A stretch of 64,000 nt of DNA from Chryseobacterium sp. MFBS3-17 (lineage in GTDB: Bacteria; Bacteroidota; Bacteroidia; Flavobacteriales; Weeksellaceae). Positions 24,191 through 33,176 of the stretch are shown piece after piece (the stretch's first letter is position 1; every line of letters starts with the position of its first letter). The stretch lies in NCBI RefSeq assembly GCF_020687745.1, contig NZ_JAJEWK010000002.1, positions 1 to 64,000 of the forward strand, given 5' to 3'. The translations under genes and the position numbers were made by a program. The notes beneath the pieces are model-generated. The model was not told the DNA's origin, ran no database searches, and saw nothing but the letters and a program-made list of their open reading frames with translations.

Positions 24191-24217
24191 TAAAAAATGC
24201 TCACCTGTGTGAGCATT
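24191..24217 (-). terminator. intrinsic terminator of asd
   Basis: AATGCTCAC (24196-24204) and GTGAGCATT (24209-24217) pair around CTGT. In the minus direction it is followed by TTTTTTA. It lies 4 nt after the asd stop. Confidence 0.9.
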
Positions 24218-24220
24218 AGT

Positions 24221-25228
24221 TTATACCAGTTTGTTTTCTATTAAATATTCTGCAATCTGTACGGCGTTGGTGGCAGCGCCTTTCCGCAGATTGTCTGCCA
24301 CAATCCACATGTTCAGTGTCCTGGGCTGTGACGGATCGCGGCGTATGCGGCCTGCGAATACCTCGTCTTTTCCTTCGGAATAGAGCGGCATGGGATAGAT
24401 GCCGTTTTTCACATCATCCAGTACCTGCACACCCGGAGTTTCTGCTAAAATGCGGCGCACTTCTTCCAGATCAAACTCCTGTTCAAATTCGATATTCACA
24501 CTTTCGGAATGCCCGCCCTGCACCGGTACACGAACAGCTGTTGCGGTGAGGCTGAAGGTATCATCATTCAGAATCTTTTTGGGTTCAGTCATCAGTTTCA
24601 GTTCTTCCCGGGTATAGCCCTCATCTGCAAATACATCACATTGCGGTAATGCATTTTTGAAGATCTCATAAGGATAAACTTTGTTTACCGGCGCCGATTC
24701 GGGATTTACTGCGTTTTCAATTTCTGCATTCAACTGATCTACTGCGTTCTTGCCGGTTCCGGTTACTGACTGATATGTAGATACGACTACGCGCTTCAGG
24801 TTGTATTTCTGATTCAGCGGATGCAGTACCATGACCAGCTGAATGGTGGAACAGTTGGGATTGGCAATAATTTTATCGGTCTGCGTCAGTTCGTGGGCGT
24901 TGATTTCCGGAACGATGAGTTTTTTGTCCGGATGCATGCGCCAGGCAGATGAGTTATCAATTACGGTAGTGCCTGCTTCTGCAAATTTTGGGGCATATTC
25001 CAGGGACGTATCTCCGCCTGCAGAGAACAGTGCAATTTCCGGTTTCAGATCTATGGCAGTCTGCATGGAAACGATGGGGTAGTCTTTATTCTGAAAGCGG
25101 ATGGTTTTGCCCACCGATTTTTCCGAAGCCACAGGAATGAGTTCTGTGACCGGGAAATTTCTTTCTTCCAGGATTTTTAACATGACCTGACCCACCATGC
25201 CGGTAGCGCCTATAACTGCTGTTTTCAT
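24221..25228 (-). CDS. asd: aspartate-semialdehyde dehydrogenase
   Basis: This 335-residue enzyme reduces aspartyl-4-phosphate to aspartate semialdehyde with NADPH, at the branch to lysine (and diaminopimelate), threonine and methionine. The Rossmann motif is GATGMVGQ (residues 7-14), the catalytic Cys is C126 in NPNCSTIQ and the catalytic His is in VQGGHSES (about 240-247). Length is normal. A strong terminator follows it and no other lysine or threonine gene is adjacent. Confidence 0.97.
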   Translation of the reverse strand: MKTAVIGATGMVGQVMLKILEERNFPVTELIPVASEKSVGKTIRFQNKDYPIVSMQTAIDLKPEIALFSAGGDTSLEYAPKFAEAGTTVIDNSSAWRMHPDKKLIVPEINAHELTQTDKIIANPNCSTIQLVMVLHPLNQKYNLKRVVVSTYQSVTGTGKNAVDQLNAEIENAVNPESAPVNKVYPYEIFKNALPQCDVFADEGYTREELKLMTEPKKILNDDTFSLTATAVRVPVQGGHSESVNIEFEQEFDLEEVRRILAETPGVQVLDDVKNGIYPMPLYSEGKDEVFAGRIRRDPSQPRTLNMWIVADNLRKGAATNAVQIAEYLIENKLV

Positions 25229-25317
25229 TTGATAGAGATAATCATTTATTTAACCAAAAATTCTGACCGTGCAAAAATCAAAGTTCACACCGTCAGAATA
25301 TAGGGTATAGGTATTTA

Positions 25318-25752
25318 TTAACCGAAAAGTCTGGTCCACTGGAATGCCCATAGCATCAGTGCCAGAGCAAAGAAAGCCATGATGACCCATGACATTTTCA
25401 GTTCATCGTTTGTTTTCAATTTTTTGTTAACGATGGTAAGCAGCACTGCCGCTACAATCATCGCAAACGGGTGCTCTACATAGGTGTTTCTTGCTGTAGC
25501 GTCACTCATGAGTGTTCCTGCTTCAGTAGCAGCCTTGAACCCCGGAGAGAAGAAGAACAGCATCACCAGACCGATGAGCGCCTGAACGTGAAAGAAAATC
25601 ATGGTAAACAGGGTAGATTTTCTGAGGAGTTTGGTGATTTTGCCGGAATAACCGAACATGGCCGCCAGCAGAGCGATGACGAATATAGCCATAAGCAGCA
25701 GAATCAGATAAGCGAAGCCGCGGTGGGCCTGAAGCATGATGTTGAAATCCAT
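25318..25752 (-). CDS. small four-helix membrane protein, possibly heme b binding
   Basis: This 144-residue protein has four hydrophobic segments (about residues 13-34, 45-68, 93-108 and 119-138). His lies at the edge of three of them (AHRGFAY, FFHVQAL, EHPFAM), a spacing that could bind a b-type heme; similar Bacteroidota proteins are often annotated cytochrome B-like. The function is unknown. It has its own promoter (25776-25783), which lies directly against the terminator of the upstream receptor gene. Confidence 0.7.
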   Translation of the reverse strand: MDFNIMLQAHRGFAYLILLLMAIFVIALLAAMFGYSGKITKLLRKSTLFTMIFFHVQALIGLVMLFFFSPGFKAATEAGTLMSDATARNTYVEHPFAMIVAAVLLTIVNKKLKTNDELKMSWVIMAFFALALMLWAFQWTRLFG

Positions 25753-25775
25753 AATTTTCTTTTTATAGTGATGGA

Positions 25776-25783
25776 CAAAGATA
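25776..25783 (-). promoter_or_regulatory. -7 box merged with upstream terminator
   Basis: Minus-strand TATCTTTG lies 23 nt before the start of the small membrane gene. It begins within the T run of the preceding terminator, so one short segment ends one transcript and starts the next. Confidence 0.6.
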
Positions 25784-25813
25784 AAAAAAATCCCGGTGAT
25801 TAAGCCGGGATTT
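25783..25813 (-). terminator. intrinsic terminator of the TonB-dependent receptor gene
   Basis: AAATCCCGG (25788-25796) and CCGGGATTT (25805-25813) form a 9-bp stem, followed in the minus direction by eight T residues. Confidence 0.92.
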
Positions 25814-25841
25814 CAAATTTAATAAATGCTTAAAAACAGCA

Positions 25842-28800
25842 TTAGAACGTATATTTCATACCGAACATGGCAGACCATGTGGTGAATCTTGAACTATCTG
25901 CTCTTTGCGGAGAGGTCACCAGTGAGTCACCGCTTCTGAGCATCTGGAATGTTGGATTCGGAGAAAGCGCTCCGCTTCTTCCCAGAATTGCTGCACCATA
26001 AGAACTTACATTGTTGTCCTGGATTCCCCAGTCTGAATTCAGCATATTACCGAAGTTGATGACATCCAGAGTCAGCTGGATTTTGTCTCCTTTCTGAATC
26101 ATATTTTTGAACAGGTTCTGGCTCAGACGAACATCTACACGGTTCAGCCAAGGCATCAGGAATTCGTTTCTTGGTAAGATTTGACCTCTGTATTCTTCCA
26201 GCCCGTTGTCAGCAATGAACTGATCAAACGCTGCTCTTTGCTGATCTGCTGTAAACAGAACCACCTGATTGGCACCGCTGCCGGTGGTGATGTCCGCAAA
26301 TTGCATGCTTGCTGTATTGGTTGGGATATACATCAGGTCATTGGCAATACCATCTCCGTTTACGTCATTAGAGTAGTAATAAGAGAATCTTCCCTGGTGT
26401 GCACCGGAATAGTATACACCGATTGTAGTTCCGGTAGCTTTAATGTCATAAGAAACATTGGCTACTATTCTGTGTGGAACAGAGTAGTTGGAAATGCTCA
26501 GGAAATCCTGATTCGGGGAATCCACTGTTGGTGATCCCTGCCATGCAGAAGAAGCGCTGGATCCGGAGTTGGAAGAAACTTCTTTCGCATCAGAATACGT
26601 ATAGAACACAGATCCGGACAGTCCGTTCCATGGTCTCATTGACGCCCCCACAGTTGCAGAAAATGCATAACCCTTGGTGTCTGTATTTGTTAGTACAGTA
26701 GCATTATTTGCTCCGATGGCGGTGTTGTACTGATAGGAAGCGGCATTAGGGTAATATGCACGGTCTGCATATTCCATTCTTGCGGTCGCTTCTTTTCTGT
26801 TTGCCCCGAACTGGAATACAGAATTGACGTCTCTGGTGTATAAAATATCAGAGATTAAGGTTACCGGTGAGTTCGGTATTCTGTAGTCTATACCTAAACT
26901 TGATCTCCACACAGAAGGCATTTTGAAGTCCTGATCTACCAGAGCAAATGAAGAAGGTGCACCGGCATTTGGAGTAGAGATGAATACGTTTTCTGCGCCT
27001 GCAGGTACATTATTTACATAATAGTAGATATCTTGTGGCTGGAAGGTAATGTTATTAATCCATCCGGCTACCTGGGAGTAAGATCCCGGCTCTACAGTAT
27101 TTTGCAGTACCCCTGCGTTGGTAGGCATGTTGGTTAACCAAACAAATGGCACACGTCCGGAGAATATCCCGGATCCACCGCGAAGGGTCAGCGTACGGTC
27201 TCCGAATACATCATAGTTGAAACCTAAACGCGGAGAAAGCATAACGCGTGATTTCGGCCAGCTTCCTGAAGAATAATTCTTAGGATTTCCGTTTTGATCC
27301 AGAAGTTCCAGCGCATCAATCGATGGGTTAGGAGTAAGGTCGTTCAGATACATAGGCAACTCAGCTCTTAACCCAACAGTAAAGTTGAACTTGTCGGTAA
27401 GGGCAATTCTGTCCTGTACATAAGCAGATGCCAGACCAAAGTTAATTCTGGAATAAGTGTCCTGATTGGCATAAGGATACGTAAGACCGAACATGATAGG
27501 CGCTACTTCATTTGCTGTTCCTGTAGTAAGGAAATCTTCTACTGAAGCATATCTGTAGTATCCTGTTCCCATACGGGTGTAGGAGTTACCGAATTTCTGA
27601 AGTTCATAAGCTACACCCCCGGTTACAGTATGTTTGCCTACGTTATAAGTCAGGTTGTTGATGATGGAGAAGTTGTCATTATATACATCATTCAGGTAAG
27701 AGAATAATTCTGTACCAAAGCTGATGTAGTTCCCCCCGGTAGCAGATCCGTCCCAGATGTCTACAAACGGGAACAGCGTGTCTGAAGGCGTAGTTCTGAG
27801 GTCCTGAATTTTGGAGTAGGTAAAGAGGAGTTTGTTGGAAAGGCTTGAATTAAAAGTAGAGTTTAATTCCGCAGTCAGTGACTGAACTTTATTCTGGAAG
27901 CCGTAGTTTCCGTTTTCGAAGGTCATGGCTCTGTCACTTACACGTCCCCAGGATGATCTGGGAGAAGGTCCTGAAGAGGCATTGGCCACCTGCATGGAAG
28001 TTCCGTCCAGAATGTTGTATCTGATGGCAAATTTATGCTGATCACTGATGTTCCAGTCCAGACGGGCCAGGAATTTATCACCTTGCTGCTCAGCTTCATT
28101 GGCATATCCCTGATATCTTCCCGGGTCATAACCCCAGCGGTTAATCAGGTGATTTCTTACGGCAATCAGATCAGACTCTTTTACTCGGGTGATATTGTTG
28201 GCCGGATCAGAAACTCCGTCCTGAGAGGCTTTCCAAAGGTTAGCTCCGGATGCATTGGCTCCGGTAGCAGTTTCTCTTTCTGCACTTACAAAGAAGAAGA
28301 GTTTATCTTTAATGAGCGGTCCGCCTACCGTGAAACCATTGGTTATTCTTCCGCCTGTTACTTTTTCTATTTCCTCTCCGTTTATTTTCCATCCGTTCAG
28401 TTCTTTACCATTGTAATAGCCATACAGGGATCCATGGAAAGTGTTGGTTCCGGATTTGGTTACGGCATTAATCCCGGCGCCGGTAAATCCGGATTGGGTC
28501 ACATCAAAAGGTGCAATGTTCACAGAAATCTCCTGGATGGCGTCCAGTGAAATAGGTTGTGAATTCCCACCTGGCAAAAGGTTGCTGCTCAGTCCGAAGC
28601 CATTATTAAAACTGGCACCGTCAATCTGCAGGTTGTTGTATCTTGCATCCCGGCCGGCAAAGGAATTTCCGTTTGCCTGAGGAGTCAGTCTGGTAAATTC
28701 TGTAATACTTCTGGAGGTTTGCGGTAATTCCTGAATTTGTTTTTGACCCACGTTGGTAGCGGCTCCGGTTTTATTGACATTGGATCTTCCGCCTCCTGTA

Positions 28801-29174
28801 AGCACCACTTCGGCAATTTCTGCGGTCTTGGTTGCATCACCCACTACAGGGTTCAGTACAAAAGGCTGCCCCAGTTCCAGGTACAGATCTTCGTATACTA
28901 CAGGTTCTTTACCGGCGTAGGTAATTTCTACACGGTAAGGCCCACCTACCCGCATATTGGACAGGTTGAAGTTTCCTGCGGAATTTGCAGTTGCAGAATA
29001 CACTGTTCCGGAAGGTACGTGTGTAGCCTTAATCACAGCTCCACTGGCGGTTCCTTCTGTGGTAGAAACGATACCGGTCATGTTACTGGTCGTCACCTGG
29101 GCATGCAGGGTTCCGTATCCACAGAACGCAATTGCAGCAATCAATACTGATTTTTTTAATGAATTCCCTTTCAT
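25842..29174 (-). CDS. Oar-like TonB-dependent receptor
   Basis: This 1110-residue outer-membrane protein has a signal peptide (about residues 1-25), a carboxypeptidase-regulatory-like beta-sandwich (about 27-110), a plug domain (about 130-250, with RDARYNNLQIDGASFNNGFG) and a large beta barrel ending in an aromatic residue (MKYTF). This is the build of Oar-family receptors of Bacteroidota and Myxococcota. The cargo is unknown: no SusD-like partner, siderophore gene or regulator lies beside it, unlike typical polysaccharide loci. It stands alone between its own terminator and an AT-rich upstream region. Confidence 0.93.
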   Translation of the reverse strand: MKGNSLKKSVLIAAIAFCGYGTLHAQVTTSNMTGIVSTTEGTASGAVIKATHVPSGTVYSATANSAGNFNLSNMRVGGPYRVEITYAGKEPVVYEDLYLELGQPFVLNPVVGDATKTAEIAEVVLTGGGRSNVNKTGAATNVGQKQIQELPQTSRSITEFTRLTPQANGNSFAGRDARYNNLQIDGASFNNGFGLSSNLLPGGNSQPISLDAIQEISVNIAPFDVTQSGFTGAGINAVTKSGTNTFHGSLYGYYNGKELNGWKINGEEIEKVTGGRITNGFTVGGPLIKDKLFFFVSAERETATGANASGANLWKASQDGVSDPANNITRVKESDLIAVRNHLINRWGYDPGRYQGYANEAEQQGDKFLARLDWNISDQHKFAIRYNILDGTSMQVANASSGPSPRSSWGRVSDRAMTFENGNYGFQNKVQSLTAELNSTFNSSLSNKLLFTYSKIQDLRTTPSDTLFPFVDIWDGSATGGNYISFGTELFSYLNDVYNDNFSIINNLTYNVGKHTVTGGVAYELQKFGNSYTRMGTGYYRYASVEDFLTTGTANEVAPIMFGLTYPYANQDTYSRINFGLASAYVQDRIALTDKFNFTVGLRAELPMYLNDLTPNPSIDALELLDQNGNPKNYSSGSWPKSRVMLSPRLGFNYDVFGDRTLTLRGGSGIFSGRVPFVWLTNMPTNAGVLQNTVEPGSYSQVAGWINNITFQPQDIYYYVNNVPAGAENVFISTPNAGAPSSFALVDQDFKMPSVWRSSLGIDYRIPNSPVTLISDILYTRDVNSVFQFGANRKEATARMEYADRAYYPNAASYQYNTAIGANNATVLTNTDTKGYAFSATVGASMRPWNGLSGSVFYTYSDAKEVSSNSGSSASSAWQGSPTVDSPNQDFLSISNYSVPHRIVANVSYDIKATGTTIGVYYSGAHQGRFSYYYSNDVNGDGIANDLMYIPTNTASMQFADITTGSGANQVVLFTADQQRAAFDQFIADNGLEEYRGQILPRNEFLMPWLNRVDVRLSQNLFKNMIQKGDKIQLTLDVINFGNMLNSDWGIQDNNVSSYGAAILGRSGALSPNPTFQMLRSGDSLVTSPQRADSSRFTTWSAMFGMKYTF

Positions 29175-29397
29175 AAATATAATTTTAGACTATAATCAGC
29201 GAAATTTTTTTGCAAAAATCGTTAAAAAATAACAAACAATCATTAATAAATTGTTAACATTTAAATTTATGTTAAAATTTTAGTTAAAATACTGATTCAG
29301 TATGAATTAAAAATTCACTAAAGATGCTTTGTTATTTGTTATTCCGTGCATAATTAATAAAAATAATGATTAATTGGTGTTATATTGTTAAAAATAA

Positions 29398-30255
29398 CTA
29401 TACCGCTTTCAAACTTAAATCAACATTGTGTGCAGAGTGCGTAAGGGCGCCCGCTGAAATATAATCTACCCCCGTGGCGGCAACGTCCTTCAGTACTTCT
29501 CTGGTAATGCCGCCTGATGCTTCGGTTTCTGCCTTCCCGCCAATGATTTCTACTGCTTTTTTCATCACCGGCACATCCATATTGTCCAGCATAATGCGGT
29601 CTGCGCCTGCTTTTACTGCTTCTTCTACCTCCTCCAGATTACGGGTTTCTACTTCTATTTTGAGTTTTTTCTTCTGGGTTTTCACATAGTCTTTTGCCAT
29701 CTTTACGGCATTGGTAATGCTGCCGTTATAGTCTATGTGGTTGTCCTTCAGCATAATCATGTCATATAAACCATACCGGTGATTGGTGCCGCCGCCTATG
29801 GCTACAGCCCATTTTTCGCAGATTCTGAAGTTGGGCGTCGTCTTGCGGGTGTCCAGCAATTTGGTTTTGGTTCCCACCAGCCTGGAGTCCCAGTCATGGG
29901 TAAGGGTGGCAATGCCACTCATGCGCTGCATACAATTCAGAACCAGTCGTTCTGTAGAGAGGATAGACCGGGCACTTCCTTCCACGTAAAACGCAATATC
30001 GCCTTTTTTGGCATTTTCACCATCATGGATGAACACTTCCACCCGAAGGTTTTTGTCAAAGGTTTTAAAAATCATCTCAGCCATTTCTACCCCGGCCAGG
30101 ATGCAGTCTTCCTTCACCAGAAGTTTTGCTTTTTGCTGTAAATCTTTGGGAATTGTAGCGAGTGTGGAGTGGTCACCGTCCTGTATGTCTTCGGCCAGTG
30201 CGAGTTTGATGAACTCTTTCAGTGCTTTGTCGGTTACGTATGCGGGTCTTTTCAT
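29398..30255 (-). CDS. nadC: nicotinate-nucleotide diphosphorylase (carboxylating)
   Basis: This 285-residue enzyme turns quinolinate and PRPP into nicotinate mononucleotide with loss of CO2, the third step of de novo NAD synthesis. Family motifs include RTTPNFR as part of DTRKTTPNFR (about residues 136-145), GGGTNHRYGL (about 154-163), MLKDNHI (about 168-174) and EASGGI (about 245-250). Length is normal. It lies 117 bp downstream of nadB on the same strand, so the two probably act as one unit. nadA is not in the window. Confidence 0.97.
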   Translation of the reverse strand: MKRPAYVTDKALKEFIKLALAEDIQDGDHSTLATIPKDLQQKAKLLVKEDCILAGVEMAEMIFKTFDKNLRVEVFIHDGENAKKGDIAFYVEGSARSILSTERLVLNCMQRMSGIATLTHDWDSRLVGTKTKLLDTRKTTPNFRICEKWAVAIGGGTNHRYGLYDMIMLKDNHIDYNGSITNAVKMAKDYVKTQKKKLKIEVETRNLEEVEEAVKAGADRIMLDNMDVPVMKKAVEIIGGKAETEASGGITREVLKDVAATGVDYISAGALTHSAHNVDLSLKAV

Positions 30256-30372
30256 GAAATAGCGTTAGTTTATTGATTTAAAGCAAATTATAAAGATAAT
30301 ATGAAAGGATGTTACGCTTGTTTTCCTTCATGGTTCATCTGCAAAGATAGAGAATATATCCATGAGATGTGA

Positions 30373-31977
30373 TTATGGTTTTCCGGAGAGGGTAAGTGGT
30401 CTGGTGGCAAGGTCTTTATTATAGAAGGAACCTTTGTTCTCTTTCATAGCGATGGAATGTTTGATGATGAGATAAGAAATGTTGACCAGATTCCTGAGTT
30501 CTGAGAGTTGAGGAGACAGTACCGAATAATTGTACAATTCGGTTACGGCTTCAAATATTTCCTGCTGCTTGCGTTTGGCCAGTTGCAATCTTTCGTTACT
30601 GCGTACAATGCTCACCAGGTCGCTCATCATTTCCTGCAGTTGTCTCCGCAGATAGGAAACCATGACCATCTCATCCAGTATTTTCATGCCTTCTTCATTC
30701 CATTCGGGCACTGCTTTCAGATCGTCAAAGTTAAACTGATTGGCTTTAAGAAGTTCCACCGTTTTCATGGCGGCATTATGTCCGAAGACCAGTCCTTCCA
30801 GCAGTGAATTGGAGGCCAGGCGGTTGGCGCCATGCAGACCGGAATTGGTACATTCTCCTACGGCAAAAAGATTTTTAATGGAACTTTGCCCGTCCATATC
30901 TATGTCTATACCGCCCATCAGGTAGTGGCAGGCAGGTACTACAGGAATCAGCTGGCTGAAGGGGTCTATGCCTTCGTCCATGCATTTTTTATAAATATTG
31001 GGGAAGTGCTCCATGAATTTTTCACGGTTCATTTCGCGGCAATCCAGTCCTACATAATCGTCGCCGGATATTTTCAGTTCATTGTCTATGGCGCGCGCTA
31101 CAATGTCGCGGGATGCCAGTTCTTCACGCTCATCATATTTGTGCATGAATTTTTCGCCATTTTTCAGGCGCAGTTTGGCACCATCGCCGCGCACGGCTTC
31201 AGAGATCAGAAACAGCATGCCGTCACGCTTGGAATACAGTGCGGTAGGGTGAAACTGATAGTACTGCATATTGGAAACCTTGCCTCGGGCACGGTGTACG
31301 AAGGCAATGCCGTCTCCGGTAGCAATAACGGGATTGGTGGTGTTTTTATAGACATGTCCGGCACCACCGGTAGCTACGAGGGTGATTTTTGCCGTGATTT
31401 TTTTAATTTTTTTGGTGTGCTCGTCCAGTATATATGCACCGTAGCAGTTATTGTCCTTAAAATCCCACTCTTTGCCCGGAACATGGTGCTGGGTAATGAG
31501 GTCTATGACGTAATGGTGGGCCAGAATTTCAATGTTTTCGGATTTGTTGGCTGTTTCCAGCAGCGCCCGTTCTATTTCAAATCCGGTAATGTCTTTGTGA
31601 TGGACAATGCGGTTTTCGGTATGGCCGCCTTCGCGTCCCAGTTTGAAATCGCCTCCCGACTCGGTATCGAAATGGGTGCCCCATTCCACCAGTTCATGAA
31701 ACCGGTCCGGGCCTTCTTCAATCACCATTTTTACGACTTCGGGATTGCTTTCGCCGTCCCCGGCACGCAGCGTATCGTCTATATGCTTCTGGAAATTATC
31801 ATTATCGAAATCTGTAACTACCGCCAGACCTCCCTGGGCATATTTGGTATTGCTTTCGTCTTCATCTGCCTTGGTCACGATGATGATTTTGGCTTCCGGA
31901 AGCTGTTCAGAAATTTTGATGGCATACGATAATCCGGAAATTCCCGAGCCTATAACCAGTACATCTGCTTTAATCAT
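30373..31977 (-). CDS. nadB: L-aspartate oxidase
   Basis: This 534-residue flavoenzyme oxidises L-aspartate to iminoaspartate, the first step of de novo NAD synthesis. The FAD-binding motif GSGISGLSYAI is at residues 9-19. KYAQGGLAVV (about 46-55) and the GREGGHTENRIVHHKD stretch (about 113-128) are typical, as is ACHYLMGGIDID (about 338-349) and GLHGANRLASNSLLEGLVFG (about 369-388). A C-terminal helical domain completes the family length. It is followed by nadC. Confidence 0.97.
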   Translation of the reverse strand: MIKADVLVIGSGISGLSYAIKISEQLPEAKIIIVTKADEDESNTKYAQGGLAVVTDFDNDNFQKHIDDTLRAGDGESNPEVVKMVIEEGPDRFHELVEWGTHFDTESGGDFKLGREGGHTENRIVHHKDITGFEIERALLETANKSENIEILAHHYVIDLITQHHVPGKEWDFKDNNCYGAYILDEHTKKIKKITAKITLVATGGAGHVYKNTTNPVIATGDGIAFVHRARGKVSNMQYYQFHPTALYSKRDGMLFLISEAVRGDGAKLRLKNGEKFMHKYDEREELASRDIVARAIDNELKISGDDYVGLDCREMNREKFMEHFPNIYKKCMDEGIDPFSQLIPVVPACHYLMGGIDIDMDGQSSIKNLFAVGECTNSGLHGANRLASNSLLEGLVFGHNAAMKTVELLKANQFNFDDLKAVPEWNEEGMKILDEMVMVSYLRRQLQEMMSDLVSIVRSNERLQLAKRKQQEIFEAVTELYNYSVLSPQLSELRNLVNISYLIIKHSIAMKENKGSFYNKDLATRPLTLSGKP

Positions 31978-32011
31978 GTAAATACTGTAGTTTGAGATTT
32001 AAAAATCTAAA

Positions 32012-32641
32012 TTACATAAATTTGAACAGTTTGTCATTGGGTTTCCGCACTTTTTTCAGATTCTGGAAGTGATCTTCTGCAGATCTGTAGCCCAGCGCAA
32101 GGGTGACACAGGTTTTTTCTTTCTTCGGATCCAGATTCAGGATTTCGTCAATAACCTCCTGCCGGAAGCCTTCCATGGGGCAGGTATCCACATTTTCCAA
32201 TGCTGCGGCAAACATCAGATTTCCCAGCACAATATAGCCCTGTTTTTCGGCCCAGCTCATAAGGCTTTCGGGCGAAAGGCGGTTCATATGGCTGTCAATG
32301 CTTTTTCGGAACAGTTCCAGATTATCAAGCGGAATTTGACGGGTGTCTGAAATATGTGAAAAATAATTGTTGATGTATTCGTCGCCAATGCCGTTTTTGG
32401 CGGTGATGACCATCAGATGAGAGCAGGTGGTAATCTGCGAAGGATTGTAAAATGCAGGTATGAGTTTTTCACGCATCTCATCGCTGGCAACTACAATAAT
32501 CTCGTAGGGTTGCAGGCCCAGTGAACTGGCAGAAAGTTTGCCGGCTTCCATTATTCTTTCCAGGATCTCCTGCTGGACTTTCTTTTCGCCGTCGAATTTT
32601 TTTACAGAATATCTCTTCTGCAATTGCTCCAAATAATCCAT
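32012..32641 (-). CDS. nitroreductase-family NAD(P)H oxidoreductase
   Basis: This 209-residue flavin (FMN) enzyme reduces nitro or quinone-like compounds with NAD(P)H. Family marks are RYSVKKFDG (about residues 9-17), SASSLGLQPYEIIVV (about 38-52) and the late ALGYRSAEDHF (about 181-191). The ATG at 32641 lies 4 nt after a TATCTTTG promoter box, which excludes the longer 27-codon extension. The physiological substrate is unknown. It follows rnhA but has its own promoter. Confidence 0.9.
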   Translation of the reverse strand: MDYLEQLQKRYSVKKFDGEKKVQQEILERIMEAGKLSASSLGLQPYEIIVVASDEMREKLIPAFYNPSQITTCSHLMVITAKNGIGDEYINNYFSHISDTRQIPLDNLELFRKSIDSHMNRLSPESLMSWAEKQGYIVLGNLMFAAALENVDTCPMEGFRQEVIDEILNLDPKKEKTCVTLALGYRSAEDHFQNLKKVRKPNDKLFKFM

Positions 32642-32645
32642 TCTG

Positions 32646-32653
32646 CAAAGATA
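32646..32653 (-). promoter_or_regulatory. -7 box, 4 nt before the nitroreductase start codon
   Basis: Minus-strand TATCTTTG, then CAGA, then ATG. The predicted mRNA starts at or beside the ATG (leaderless). The -33 box is not clear. Confidence 0.65.
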
Positions 32654-32690
32654 GCGATTTCCCGATTTAGATAACTGTCGGAGTCTGATG

Positions 32691-33170
32691 TTAAAACAGC
32701 CCGCTTTTTTTTTGTTGCTCAAAGTATTCGTCTGTAAGCAGTGTGGCAGATTGCGCTGCTTTTACCGCCAGCTGGTCACAGATTTCATTTTCGGGATGGC
32801 CGGCATGACCCTTTACCCAATGAAAAGTAGGTTGATGCAGCTGCAAAAGTGGAATCAGGCGCCGCCACAAATCCGGATTTTTTACATTTTTAAAACCCTT
32901 TTTAATCCAGCCATAAATCCATTTCTGGTTGATGGCATCAGATACATATTTGCTGTCTGTAAACACATGGATGTCATTGTCCGGAGATTTTAGTTTCTCC
33001 AGTGCTACAATCACTGCCAGAAGTTCCATGCGGTTATTGGTCGTAAGCCGGTAGCCTTTGGAGAATTGTTTTTCGTAATTTTTTTCCGGGACTTTCATTA
33101 CAATGCCGTAGCCGCCTCTGCCCGGGTTTCCGCTGCAGGCACCGTCTGTGTAGATTTCTATTCTCAGCAT
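32691..33170 (-). CDS. rnhA: ribonuclease HI
   Basis: This 159-residue enzyme cuts the RNA strand of RNA-DNA hybrids, removing R-loops and primers. The four acidic active-site residues are visible in YTDGACSGNPG, NNRMELLA, VFTDSKYV and NEICDQLA. Length is normal. It begins 6 nt after dnaB, and the two replication genes form an operon. Confidence 0.97.
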   Translation of the reverse strand: MLRIEIYTDGACSGNPGRGGYGIVMKVPEKNYEKQFSKGYRLTTNNRMELLAVIVALEKLKSPDNDIHVFTDSKYVSDAINQKWIYGWIKKGFKNVKNPDLWRRLIPLLQLHQPTFHWVKGHAGHPENEICDQLAVKAAQSATLLTDEYFEQQKKSGLF

Positions 33171-33176
33171 CGGCAG

